The notes under the pieces are model-generated. The model saw only the letters and a program-made list of their open reading frames with translations, was not told the origin of the DNA and did no database searches. From Oscheius tipulae (Eukaryota; Nematoda; Chromadorea; Rhabditida; Rhabditidae): 64,000 bases of DNA. The number at the start of each line of letters is the position of its first letter. Positions within the stretch are counted from its first letter, which is position 1. The position numbers and the translations under genes were made by a program. Location of the stretch: the NCBI GenBank assembly GCA_037178975.1, contig JASJZH010000002.1, forward strand, positions 3,968,001-4,032,000. The letters are read 5' to 3'. Positions 1 through 10,220 of the stretch are shown one piece after another.

Positions 1-313
1 GGTTCTCATAGAGAGTCTGTCCATTCTTGTTGACTTGAAATGGCCCTAGCTCTTCAAAGAGGCCGGCAACAGAACTACAACCTGGTCCTCCGTTGAACCA
101 GACCAAAAGAGGATCCGTGGCTTGGTTGCTCCTGGACTCGGTCAACATATAGTGCATTTTCCAGGTCTTCTGCTCATTCGCGTCAAGGTATCCGGAGTAG
201 GTATTGAAGTTCACATCGAACAGAAGGCCTGGAAGATTCTTGACAAGATCGCCTTCTCCAGCAGCCAGAGCCAAGGAGACTAGAGCCAATAATGAGATTA
301 TCCTTATGATCAT
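1..313 (-). CDS. Serine carboxypeptidase (cathepsin A-like), first exon, cut by window edge
   Basis: This is the N-terminal 104 codons of a secreted or lysosomal serine carboxypeptidase (peptidase family S10), which removes C-terminal residues from peptides. The frame opens with ATG at 311-313 and a signal peptide (MIIRIISLLALVSLALAAG). It continues with the family N-terminus: FDVNFNTYSGYLDA, a HYMLTESR segment, PLLVWFNGGPGCSS (the oxyanion-hole region) and GLFEELGPF. The catalytic Ser, Asp and His would lie beyond the edge and cannot be checked. No intron is seen in this part. The family assignment is secure; the exact paralogue and the integrity of the rest are unknown. Confidence 0.92.
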   Translation of the reverse strand, partial: MIIRIISLLALVSLALAAGEGDLVKNLPGLLFDVNFNTYSGYLDANEQKTWKMHYMLTESRSNQATDPLLVWFNGGPGCSSVAGLFEELGPFQVNKNGQTLYEN

Positions 314-977
314 TGTCTGGATAGGAATATGAGAGAGATGTTGGAAAAGAGAGGAAGAGGTAAAGCACATACACTAATATTGGGCTATCAGGGCTTGACA
401 CGATTATGATTGATGGGTTTGGATAACCATGCTTTTTAGGAAAGGAACCTATCGAAAAGACAAAATAATTGCCGTCTTGTGGTTCAGTGCCTAGGGAAAA
501 GCAAATAAACGCTTGTCAACCCGACGATTAATTTCCGGTGAGTTTATTTTCGGCTGGGAGATGTGGGTCGAGAGATAGAGAGAAAAAGGAGCAGAAGAGA
601 CGGAAGTGGAACCGAGAAACTTCCAGCTGATCAAATAGTTGACTGAGGACAGCTGGTGAGCAAAAAGTGGGTTTTGGAGGCCACTTTCACAGCAATTTTA
701 TGCGATTTCGCCGGTCGATTATGACTCTGAACTACGCGCGCTTGACACGACGTGGCTCGACTGTCTACAAAATATTGCTGATAAGGGAGATTAAAGTCGC
801 CATTGCAATTTGGATTATGCTCATAAGTCTGCTTTTGTAATCGAGATGCAGCGCCCTATATCTTTCATGTGACTCTTCCAAGTTCCAAAGAATAGCCACT
901 GTGAGTCAATGATAGCTAAACCTTTATTCAAATGCCCGTAATACAAAGTTATAATGGATATATAAGGCAAGACACAT
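314..977. other. Intergenic, no gene seen
   Basis: This holds the promoter side of the minus-strand carboxypeptidase and the 3' flank of the bHLH gene. I see no convincing coding frame or RNA gene here. Confidence 0.5.
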
Positions 978-1774
978 TCAAGGGCTGTATGGTTTCCATA
1001 AACCGGTCGAAATGGACGGGGAGTTCACGGACACATTCAGCGAAGGCGGAGACCCAAAGCCAGAGTCTGGAGAGCTGAAAATCTGGGCGAGGGTCTTCTT
1101 GACTGGTGTCGAAAGCGTCACAACATCGCTAAAATTATTATTAAGTCGGCAATGGTAAAGACAACTTACATGTTTTCCTTGCCCTCTTCTTTTAATTCCC
1201 TGTTCTCTCTCAGTAACCGTTCATTCTCCAGTTTGAGCTGTTCGATGACGGCAGTCTGATGGAAGACGAAGCCGTGACATCGGTTTAAAGCCTGCTGCTG
1301 TTGGACGATGACCTCTGAAAGCTGGACAATGATGTGAAGGGGAGGGTAATCAGTGCCAATGGCATGGGGACAGGGTCAATTAGATAAGTATTAAAACTGT
1401 CCTGTATTTTAGCACTGACCAGTGATATTCAAGTGAAATCTTTTTTAGAAAGGACTTATGCGAATTGTTTGAGAACAATGGAACTCACGTTTCTGCCTCT
1501 CGCAAACTTGGTGAATACTTCGGAGCACATCGAGCTTCTCCATCCGAGAACTGATAGAATGAGCTTATTAAATCAGAAAAGCCAAACTCACTTCTTCATA
1601 GCCTCCTGATCATTTTTGACCAAAAAGTTTCTCAAATCAGCAATCAGTTCATTCTCCCGATCTCTCCTCTCCTTCTCTTTCTCGTTTTTCTGTTGCTTTC
1701 TCTGAAGAAGAGCTGCTTACAGTTAAAGAAAAGTATACCTTGGACTCGTCAGGAAAGTAAGGATTGTAGCTCAT
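978..1774 (-). CDS. Small basic helix-loop-helix transcription factor
   Basis: Five short exons join in phase, starting MSYNPYFPDESK at 1774. Exon 2 carries a basic region and helix 1 (KEKERRDRENELIADLRNF); exon 3 carries helix 2 (SRMEKLDVLRSIHQVCERQ). Relative to Max-type bHLH proteins, the N, E, R, R pattern of the E-box-contacting basic region is kept (QKNEKEKERR). Helix 2 is followed by a Gln stretch and a leucine-rich segment (TAVIEQLKLENERLLREN) that may extend dimerisation. The protein ends GLWKPYSP, so a WKPY tetrapeptide lies two residues from the C-terminus. That resembles the WRPW or WRPY Groucho-binding tails of Hes and Runt proteins. Expected role: nuclear DNA-binding regulator. 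Subfamily (Hes-like, Max-like or PAS-less) is uncertain. Confidence 0.75.
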
Positions 1775-2954
1775 GGTCGGCAGCGGTTAAGAGAATTGGA
1801 AGAATGACTGAACAAGACTGAGAACAGAGGGGCGGGGCACCTTCCTGGGACTGTAACCTCTGGGATTCTTGATTAATTGCTGAGAATTGACAACCTTTGA
1901 CTAGAGCCGCTGCTACTGGTTTTAGACAAGTCTGGAGAGATAAGCCTGTTTATGAAATTATTTCATTCGAAGTCTCGGATGGAAAATTTGAAAAGTGACT
2001 ATTAGATGGAGCAATGTAACTCGAAATGAACTTCACGATTTCGATAAACTTTGCTTACAGTTAAGGTTTACCAAGGATATAAGAGATTTCCTGTTCCAAT
2101 CTTGTTAAGAAAGGCGTCTTCAAGTTATACAAACTGTCAGGTCGTTCCCACGAAGAACCTACCGAAGCTCTCACCTTTCTGAGGAATCAGGACTCCGGGG
2201 CTCGCTCCCAATGGATTAGCCGACTGTCTCTTACCTCTCCCTATTGTTCTGTTTTTTCCATGAGAACCAGTGAACTTCTATTCAATGTTAGGAACGTCTC
2301 TGTTTGAAAAATAGACACACACGTGTTCGTAACCATAGGGAATAGTCGGGCGCGGTGAGGGAATATCATCTAGGTGAGACCAGTGCACGTCCCTTCGGCA
2401 GAGGGGAACACACTTCCGGAGATTTTCTGCAGCGGGCTCTTTCATCTTTTTTGAATAGAGGTTCGAGTTGGTTTAGAGTTCCCAGATTTGACTAGCATGA
2501 AACAAAAGATCGAGCTGCTGTTTGGGAAGAGAGACCGGTAGACATGACACCTTCCTGTGATCACAATATTTTTGGTATAAGGACAAATGGAGTTGTGGGA
2601 ACGGAATGAGCATGCCAAAGCGGACCATGACTCTTTTAGAAAGCAAATTACATACAGTCACAACATGAGAAAATGCCATTCATATTTTCATTGTTTCAAG
2701 GAATACTCATTCAGACACCCCTTGGGCTTGGGATCCAGAAGTATGCAAACTTCTCCTCCAGGGTTTCTTTCAGCGGCAGTATTGTGCTTTGCATTCAAAA
2801 AAACCATAGGACTGTAGCCTCCAGCCATATGAATAAGTGTGTTGTAAGCTATGCTTAATATTCATTCTCTCAAGATTTCACGACCTTCCACCCCGGCACC
2901 ACATGTCTTCACTCTGAAAACACTCTGGTTATTCCCTCTACTATCTTCCTACTT
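1775..2954. other. Intergenic, no confident gene
   Basis: No frame with domain features was recognised. A short stretch near 2860-2906 on the minus strand resembles the last exon of the Cys-rich family (see the copy at 39494-39710) and may be the tail of the copy at 2955-3139. The rest looks noncoding. Confidence 0.4.
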
Positions 2955-3139
2955 CTACAGATCGATCTTCCCAGCAACAGTCGTATTCTTGATGCAAGCC
3001 GCAGCACTCTCAATGGTGGGTCTGCCTTGGAAGTAAGTAAGAGTAGGGACCTAGATGCTACCATCGTTGTTCGTGTACTTCTTGACACACGCAGTCATGG
3101 AGTTTCCATCGGTGGCACAGCTGAATCCTATTCTTTACG
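2955..3139 (-). pseudogene. Cys-rich secreted-protein family copy, possibly degenerate
   Basis: Read on the minus strand this encodes SCATDGNSMTACVKKYTNND, an in-frame TAG, then YFQGRPTIESAAACIKNTTV and AGKIDL followed by another TAG. It aligns with the plus-strand gene at 39301-39710 through the motif Q-G-x-P-x-I-x-S-A-A-x-C-I-K and even keeps the GTAGG splice-donor context after the second TAG, where the other copy has GAG. Two explanations fit: a decayed copy with two nonsense changes, or a live gene in which a 36-nt GTAGCA...CCAAG intron removes the first TAG and the protein simply ends at the second. No signal-peptide exon was located. Confidence 0.5.
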
Positions 3140-3225
3140 ACTAATCATATTTTATACCCCTTCCCAGTAGAATTCAAATTCGGCAGCTAATAGAGCACGT
3201 CCTTCAGTACCACGGCCACATTTAT

Positions 3226-3598
3226 TCAGCCTGAAGATATTGAAATATTTGAAAGACCACTCTTTTTAGTGTCTAGCATTTTGGCCACTAGAGTAGTCTT
3301 CAGACAGGCGGCAGCTTCGTCGATGGTCTGTCCGCGTCCTTGACAGCAGGAAAGAACCTGGAGGTAGAGAGCTGGATCATTGTTCAAAGCTATTTCCACA
3401 CAGGCGGCCATCGAACTTTGGTTGCTCGAGCACCCTATGTCTCCAGTTGAAAAACATCGCTGTTCAGGATAATAGTTGAACTTGGCCCTTTTCAGAGCTC
3501 CATACTTCTGCCACAGATCTCGCATTCGACCAATGAAACTGCTACGACTGGGACACCAATAAGGGCCAGCCACGTCGAATAGACCACAATCCCAGCAG
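3226..3598 (-). CDS. Cys-rich putative secreted protein, last exon
   Basis: A 3' terminal exon follows a good acceptor (GTTTCAG) and reads CWDCGLFDVAGPYWCPSRSS, then RMRDLWQKYGALKRAK, RCFSTGDIGCSSNQSS and CCQGRGQTIDEAAACLK. The stop overlaps an AATAAA signal. The CQG-x(4)-I-x-E-A-A-A-C-L-K block matches the copies at 2955-3139 and 39301-39710, so this is one gene of a local family. At least eight cysteines suggest a disulfide-bonded extracellular protein. I do not recognise a named domain. The upstream exon or exons and signal peptide are not resolved; the exon at 3827-4040 could belong here or to a neighbouring paralogue. Confidence 0.55.
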
Positions 3599-3826
3599 CT
3601 GAAACTGTGGGAAGACCATTTTTATCCCTAAATACCATTTTTGATAATTTTATAGTCTCACAGCCCATTAGAATAGGACATTTTGAAAGCTGGGATTGAA
3701 GTCTAGTGAATGGACTGACTGTTTGTGGACAGGCTGTTCAAAACACTTTTGGAAAACACAAACTATGAGAATAACTGCGGGCAGTTTTTGTCTATACTTA
3801 GCTCTGAAATAGACACTGACAGGGCT

Positions 3827-4040
3827 TAATTCTCTTGCGCGGCACAGTCTCCATAGGACATGCCGCCTTTGCCGGGAACACATCCGACGGCCAGAACATT
3901 ACCGGAGGACCTGGCCTCCTCTTGGCACTCACTCCAGTCCTCTCTTGTCACAGCATATTCATAATATGGCGAGGGTATCAATAAGGTGTCTTCAGCGTCA
4001 GAATTATCAATAGCTTGTACTCTGGTACTGTACTCGCGAC
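3827..4040 (-). CDS. Cys-rich exon, probable family member
   Basis: The open minus-strand frame encodes REDWSECQEEARSSG, NVLAVGCVPGKGGMSYGDC and AAQEN before TAA. Its pattern R-x-D-x-W...A...N...C...G...C resembles the first half of the exon at 3226-3598 (RMRDLWQKYGALKRAK...CFSTGDIGC), suggesting a related or duplicated domain. Start codon and upstream exons were not found. Coding status is inferred from cysteine spacing and similarity only. Confidence 0.35.
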
Positions 4041-4076
4041 TTCACCAGTTTTACTTGTAGCTCGCTGTCATCAGTG

Positions 4077-4138
4077 AAAAAAAAAATAAAAAAAATGGAA
4101 AAAAAAATGGAAGCAAAAAATGGAACCTAAATGGAAGC
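4077..4138. repeat. A-rich low-complexity tract
   Basis: Runs of A are interrupted by repeats of AAAAAATGGA and AATGGAAGC. This looks like slippage-type low complexity with no coding support. Confidence 0.7.
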
Positions 4139-4848
4139 ACGACCCAGTTTATCGTTTGTCCCTTTCCATTTACTCCCCAACATCAGTTTTCACTTTAGAC
4201 AAAGAGTATCGACTCGATTAAGCGGTCGATAGAGATTCAGTAGCGCAATCAATGAGCAGAGCCAATTTTTCGAAAGTATAATGTATATTGGCACGACTAT
4301 ATGGGAGCCAATTCGGACTGGCCATCGGCTGATTGCTCCTCTCTGCTATTAGGGAAGCCCTCTCTCGGAAAGACAAACGCAGTTTGGCTACGGGAGACTG
4401 CTCCGATACTATTAGCGGAGTCGTCCCCGTTAGTGGTCAAATGTTTATGGGCAAGCTATTACCGCCCTCGCCTTTCCTCTCCATACAAAGGCACTTCCGA
4501 TTACCATGCTGCCAGCTGGTTCCATCTTTCTCATACCTTCTCGGCTTGCCCCGTAATTAGAGATCTTCCTCTCCGGGGAGTAATATTAATTTCACTAGTG
4601 GTGGGAGAAGCCAGTCATGCATGTGCGATGAGCTCTTCTTCACTAAGCCGCCTAGGATTTTCAGTTTTAGTCCATCGGCCAAGAAACAATTTGGAGCAAT
4701 AATTCAGCGCTCTGTTCCATTGCGAGTAATTTGAGATGAATCCGGTGAAGAGAGGCTCGGAGATCGATCCACGGCTTCCGACTCTCCTTTTTATATTATT
4801 CTTGTTTTCCAGACAAATATTGGCTGAATGACAGATACAGGGAGTGGT

Positions 4849-5540
4849 CTAACCATTCATGTACAATTCGACACTTTGAGAAAACTTGCCAAACGAGTCC
4901 AGAATAACTTTATAAGCTTCATCCAGTACTTGACCAGTTTGAGCAAACTGCAGACTCTAGAAACAAAGCATTCTAGATATGGAGTTGCGACCACCAGTAT
5001 GGTTTCCTCATTTGTTATTAGGTGGGAAGGAGGCCTCACTTCTGAAAACGTTAGATACCTCAATTGTAGTGCAAACTGCCTAACTAGCAGTATTTGTATC
5101 GGCCTCTCATGCACAAAAGAGTCTATATTTACCGGCCTTGATCGATGGCAATTCATCGCCCGCCTGTTCGCGATTCAACGCGCAAAGAGAGACCATTTGC
5201 ATACCGTTAGTAATACTCGCCTGCTGTGGCATTGTGTCCAGAATCTGGCACTTTTACTTTATCTCATTTCGGTTGACATACAGGTGCTACTCTCTCTCTC
5301 TTTTTTTTGACACACCTGCGCTTCCGGAATAAGAGAACGAAGACAGCTGTTCTGGAAGTGTTCCCGTTTTGAATGTATCCTCTTTCTGAAAATCCTGTCT
5401 CTTGACCGGACTGGCACTCTTACCATCCTGCCCAAAAGACACTTTTCTTGCACAGAGACAGGCAACAACGGCTGACTTTCAGAACCGTAGTTCCTCTCTC
5501 TATCCAGCTTCTTTCCGTCCAGTTGAAGTATGATTCCCAC
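4849..5540 (-). CDS. Unrecognised multi-exon protein, 5' end unresolved
   Basis: Several minus-strand frames join with canonical short introns and matching phases. The order is GIILQLDGKKLDRERN... ending LLGRM, then (after a 38-nt GTAAGA...TTTTCAG intron) KEDTFKTGTLPEQLSSF, then a short HNATAGE segment, then RPVNIDSFVHERPIQILL...ITNEETIL, then (after GTGGTC...TTTCTAG) SLQFAQTGQVLDEAYKVI...VELYMNG and TAG. The regular phasing argues this is real although the plus strand is also open. I recognise no family. The mixed hydrophobic and charged helices look like a soluble intracellular protein. The true start, and whether 5541-5790 contributes exons, is unknown. Confidence 0.45.
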
Positions 5541-5963
5541 TTCTCTGACTCACGGAACTCTAAGCGACTACTGTAGGATGACTCAGTTGTTTCTCTACTT
5601 GCATAGAACCAGAACAGCCGTGCCCTTTATACTCAAGTGTACTCATTTGCCAACACCTCCATCCAAACAATCTGGATTCACCTGTCTCTCTGAATACGGC
5701 TCTAATGCAACGTTGTAATATCGCGCCGTTGTCCCTGATCGATTTCCTGCCCGGAATCATCTGCTCCGCTACTGGACACAACCTTCTCTACTACTGGTTT
5801 CGAGTGTCCTCGCGCTCTGACATGCCATCCCCGTTGGATTACTGACAATCCCAATTTTGAGGCGAAGGCCAATTTCGGCTTAAATGACAGCCGACGACTC
5901 TTTGGCGCCTGCTTAGCTAATTGCTACATTTCGATCTTTTCGTCTTTTAATAGAGTCAACAAA
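5541..5963. other. Spacer before the channel gene
   Basis: Short frames exist on both strands but none shows ankyrin repeats or another recognisable domain. It may contain 5' exons of either flanking gene. Confidence 0.35.
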
Positions 5964-7982
5964 TTGTTTCAGATGACAGAAATCAACATGATAGACATGG
6001 TTGAACCTGGAGGCAGCTCGAAGGAGGACAAGTACTCTTTGACTTTCTTCAGCGAACGGTCTCGGGTTCAGCATCTCGATGATGAAGACACTATCGTCTT
6101 CTATTTCGACTACAAAAAGTATGGTTCTCTCATAAGGTGGAATTACAAACTTGCTCCTCACTCCAATTGTTTGATAGGAACTGTTTGTCAACCGATAGAG
6201 TACAGGGGAGCAAACTCGACCTAGTCGAGACCGATCCTGTTCAATCAACTTCTTTTCAGACCAACCGAAAGTTCCGAAGGCGAAAACACCAGACTTTTAG
6301 GAAACAAGGAGAATATCAACTGGAGAGTGCTGCGTTATTTGGTAGTTATGTTCTAGACAGTTTTTGAACAAACTTCTCTCAGAAACAGAACAAAAAATGG
6401 GGAGTTATGAGACATCCAATGGTCCTGAACTTTATCAATGAGCGACTCTTGGACTGTGCCCTCTTCTACACTTTTCACATATTTGGTAGCTCTTTTAATA
6501 ACTTTTGCAAACTCTGTTCAGCCTTTGGTCTCTTCCTACTCCTGTTATCCTCCCACATTTTCTCAAGAACTGTCGTCAAAGACTGGGCTGTCACTGCGTT
6601 TCTTCTTTTCTTCACTTTTTTCATGGTAAACCTGGTCTTTTCTTCTGAAAGTTTTATCTTTAGCTTTTCAAAGGAGCCGTGAAGGCTCGTCTACCTCAAA
6701 ACCATGTCTCTTTCTGGTTCGTTGTCGCCTGCGCTTTCAACCTGCTCACCTATCTGGCCACCTTCTGTTATGTTTGGCTGCCGACTGTCTTTTCGTATGA
6801 TGACTACCATCAGGAGGTCAAGGTATGCCATCTTTTTTCTTTTTTTTTACCAACTGCGACAACAGAACATAATAATCTGGTTCCTTCCCATCATCGCGAT
6901 CATTTCGGCCTGGCTCAATTTCTTGTACATTCTGCGAAAGAGTCCCTACGGAATTTACATCTTTATGATGGTTCGGATTCTGCGCTCTTTTGGTCATGTA
7001 GGTTTTTTTCTTTTTGTTCTCAAACGTTTCTCCGGCAGATTGCTACCATCTGGATCCCAACACTCATCGCCTTCTCTTTCGCCTTCCATCTCATCATGAG
7101 GGACAGTGGAGTGGAACCTTGGGAAAGCGTGGACAAGGTAGCTTTTTCTTATTGACATCTTACAACACGGCTTCAGGATACTAATTCAACAATGGTAACA
7201 AAGCTGTTCGTGATTCTACAAGCAATTACCAAGACTTCGACAATGATGATTGGAGAGGTCGACGCCAATGACATTTTGGGAAAACGACAGTGGATTCCAT
7301 CAATTCTTGTTCTCGCCTTCGAAGTCATCACGGTAATCCTCTTGATGAATCTGATGGTTTCTCTGGCTGTCGGAGATGTCAGTGATTTGAGGAACACGGC
7401 TCAGGATAAACTTCTACAAATAAAGGTTTGTATTTTGTTATGGGTATCTGATAGCAATTTAGGTCAACTTTGTGATTGAGGCACTCCAATTGTCAGAGAT
7501 TTACTCTGTTCCGGGGGTCCTGCCGCTGTATCAGAGGCGGACAAACAACATTCTGGTCGTGGACAGTGAGGGAGGATATCACAGTTTGTTCCGAGAAGAT
7601 GTAAGCTTTGGACAAGGAGCTTCTCCCGTAGTTCCATACAAGAGCTATGAACGAGGAATCGGCCTTGACAAGGTGGCTCTCCCCTTTCTATTATAAAAGC
7701 TGCTCCTTCAGTCTTTCAACGTGAACTTCCTTAACCCTGGGATGAAGATGCGTGTCCGTCCTCAGCGTGGCAGACCCCAGTCTGTCTTCTTCAAAAACTG
7801 CGCCGTGGAACTGATAGAGACGACGGATTCCGGAATCGCTCTCTTCCAAGGAAAACGCGTCAACATTCAGGTTTAGAGGGAGTACTTTTAAACTAACTGT
7901 ACTCTAGAGTGATGACGGTCTCTTCAGACGCTACTGTAAATGGATCATTGGATTAGACTGGACTGGCTACCTTGACTTATGA
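5964..7982 (+). CDS. TRPA-type cation channel, transmembrane core without visible ankyrin repeats
   Basis: About nine exons encode the C-terminal half of a TRPA channel, a non-selective cation channel of the plasma membrane involved in thermal or chemical sensing in animals. In order: a pre-S1 linker (DDEDTIVFYFDYK), NINWRVLRYL, the family signature MRHPMVLNFI before S1, S1-S4 hydrophobic segments, the S4-S5 stretch IFMMVRILRSFGH, the pore filter region TMMIGEVDAND, and S6 with LLMNLMVSLAVGDVSDLRN followed by a TRP-box-like helix. The C-terminus ends LDWTGYLDL at 7982. A canonical TRPA carries over a dozen ankyrin repeats before this point. I found none in the 1.5 kb upstream, so either the gene is truncated or those exons are missing or decayed. 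The start at 5964 directly follows TTTCAG and may be an internal exon start. Confidence 0.8.
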
Positions 7983-8170
7983 TTACGTTTCATAGAATAC
8001 AAATAAATACAACCTGAATGAGACTAATCACAGAAGACTTGGCGTGTACATGGTAAATACCCAGAGCTAGCAGATGACCCGGCTGATACAGGAATCCCGC
8101 AGGCATTGAAGAGCCACGTCTGTGAACTTTGGACGGCCTGAAACAGTTTTGTTCACTTTATATTCAAAGA

Positions 8171-10220
8171 CTAACCAGAGAAGTCAGCATGTGAGATCCA
8201 TTCTAATTCTGGACAGAACTGAGCCAACAAGTAGAGAGATTTGTCGGTACAGGCTGTCCCTCGGATCCTCACCTCCCTCAGAGGACATCTTCTGGCGAGA
8301 TTGGCAAGTCCCTTGTCACTCACATAGCGACACCCGTTGAAGTTAACCGTTTGTAGTTGATGGCAGTTGTCTCCCAGAAGAGACACGAATCGGTCGTCGA
8401 CCGAGTACATGTGAGAAGTTTCCAGCTCCACTAGATTCCTGGCTCCTCTGGCTATCGCGAAAAGAATACGGTACGTTATCCGCATTTTGCAGATTTTCAG
8501 TGATCGGAGACGACTGGCGTTGAAAGTGTACCCACCTTGATTTGTTTTGTTCCAAAAAAAAAGCTAGAAAGCTAACCAGCAAAATATCGCTGAAGAATGT
8601 ACGTGTTGAGATGAATGACATCTAAAGCCAGATGGGTCAAATTGGGGGTGTTCTTGAGAATTAGAGTCAGAGCTTCGTCAAAGAGTCTCGGAACAGAAAC
8701 TTGCAGGATCGTGATTTTGTCCCCAAGCACTCGCAGTATCCGAGAGAGCAGATTGTTGGCGTTGTCGACGGCTTGCTGAAACCATGAAATTTTATTCAAT
8801 GATAGCAAAACTCACAATACTACTTTCTCTTATCGACAGTTGAAGATTGATACTTCGTAAGTGTGGTTTAGACGCTAGCGATTCTACCAACTCGGCCGAA
8901 TTCTCGTCTCCGTTCACTGACAGCCTCAACGTTGTCACACCTTCCGGAAGTGTTGGCAGTGTCGTGAAAAAGTTTGCATAGAGATCGACATCCTGGAGAT
9001 TGGAACCGTCTATTTTGAAGGGGGCTGTTGGAGAAGGAGGGCTTTCGTCGGCCTAAAATCAAGATCTTTCCACGGACTCTCTCGGCAGCCAGACAAATTC
9101 TCGTTACTGACTCTCTCATACCGTGTCGGTTGCTCCAATGTCTCTTTCGATCTTTTTGCCCGATGAAGCCGGCCCCTATTGTCTCGTCATCCAGAAAATT
9201 CTCCGATCTACCCTTCTCTCTCTCTCACTAGACAAAAAACACAAGGAACACATCTGCTTCCCATGAGGAATGTGCCACCTGCTGTTCAGGACAACTGAAC
9301 TTGTAAACTGACCTCATTGAAGAAACGGGCGAGCGATAGTTGTCGTAGGTTCGGACACTGCTCGGAAAGATGAGCCAAGGCTGTAGCCGGATCCGTCATG
9401 TTCGACGGGAAATCGAGTTCCAAAGTCTGAAAATAGTTTTACCGTAACCGATCTAAGAAGAGCAAAAAAAACATTCCCAACTTTCCGCTAAAGACAAAAT
9501 ATTTGCGTTGGACACACCGCGAAAACACTTACTCTGAGTCTATCTCCCAGAAAATGTGAGATGTAATAGAGAGCGAAGTCATCCAGTGCGCGACAGTGAT
9601 TCAGAAATAGAAATCCAATATAGGGGTGGAAGCTCAGAATGTCTCGAAGTCCTCCACTCGTGATTTTGTTACAGCCACTGAGATCCAAAGTGTGTAGATA
9701 AGGACTCTTGACCTCTTCCAGACCGGCATCAGTGAGCTGCCGGATGGCTCGAAGTTCGAGCAGTTGAAGATGTTTTTGACCACGGGTAGCATTCCGAATA
9801 CCCTGAAATTTTTCGTATGAAAAAAAAACTTAAAATTCGGCTTTATAGACGTTCCCTCTCTCAACTGAACTAACCTGGTCTGAGATCTTAGAGCACTCGA
9901 CAAGTACTATCCTCTCCAGCTTCTTGTTGTTCTTAGTCATAGCTGTCAAGAGATCGTCTGTCAGATCGTCGCAGAGGAAAAAGGAAAGTTGAGTCAGATT
10001 GCAGGAGAAGTAGCGCGAACTCAGCAGTCTTTCGCAATCTGTCGTCGAGAGCTGAACTTTTTTATAAACTTTTCTCTTTGTTCAAAATATCAACCTGGTC
10101 ATGACTGGCGAAGAATTCGAGAAGACGTTGCTTGCATTCTCCAGGCATGAGAGCCAAATCATCGCTGAGCTCATGCTGACAGACAGCCGAGAGACAAATG
10201 TTGAAAAGAGTTCTCACCAT
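8171..10220 (-). CDS. Leucine-rich-repeat protein with BC-box-like N-terminus (ZYG-11/ZER-1-like candidate)
   Basis: Eight exons in phase encode roughly 520 residues. The start MVRTLFNICLSAVCQHEL contains TLFNICLSAV, which fits the Elongin BC-box pattern [ST]-L-x-x-x-C-x-x-x-hydrophobic. It is followed by ALMPGECKQRLLEF, reminiscent of a Cul2 box. The rest is cysteine-containing LRRs (LVECSKISDQ, LDLSGCNKITSGGLRD, LNHCRALDDFALYYI, VNFNGCRYVSDKGLANLA). Known ZYG-11 and ZER-1 proteins are CUL2 substrate receptors with LRRs but have extra ARM-like repeats, which are not seen here; the protein ends SHADFSG. Inference: a substrate adaptor of a CRL2 ubiquitin ligase, or alternatively an FBXL/AMN1-like LRR protein. 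Exon boundaries include 10095-10220, 9875-10051, 9533-9802 and 9313-9426. Confidence 0.8.

Noticed and set aside
4301-4702. 133-codon plus-strand open frame, also open on the minus strand
   Set aside because: Neither translation resembles a domain, and no start, splice or poly(A) context fits. I looked specifically for ankyrin repeats of the TRPA gene here and found none.
4828-5310. 160-codon plus-strand open frame
   Set aside because: The opposite strand gives a better model, with several canonical introns in consistent phase.
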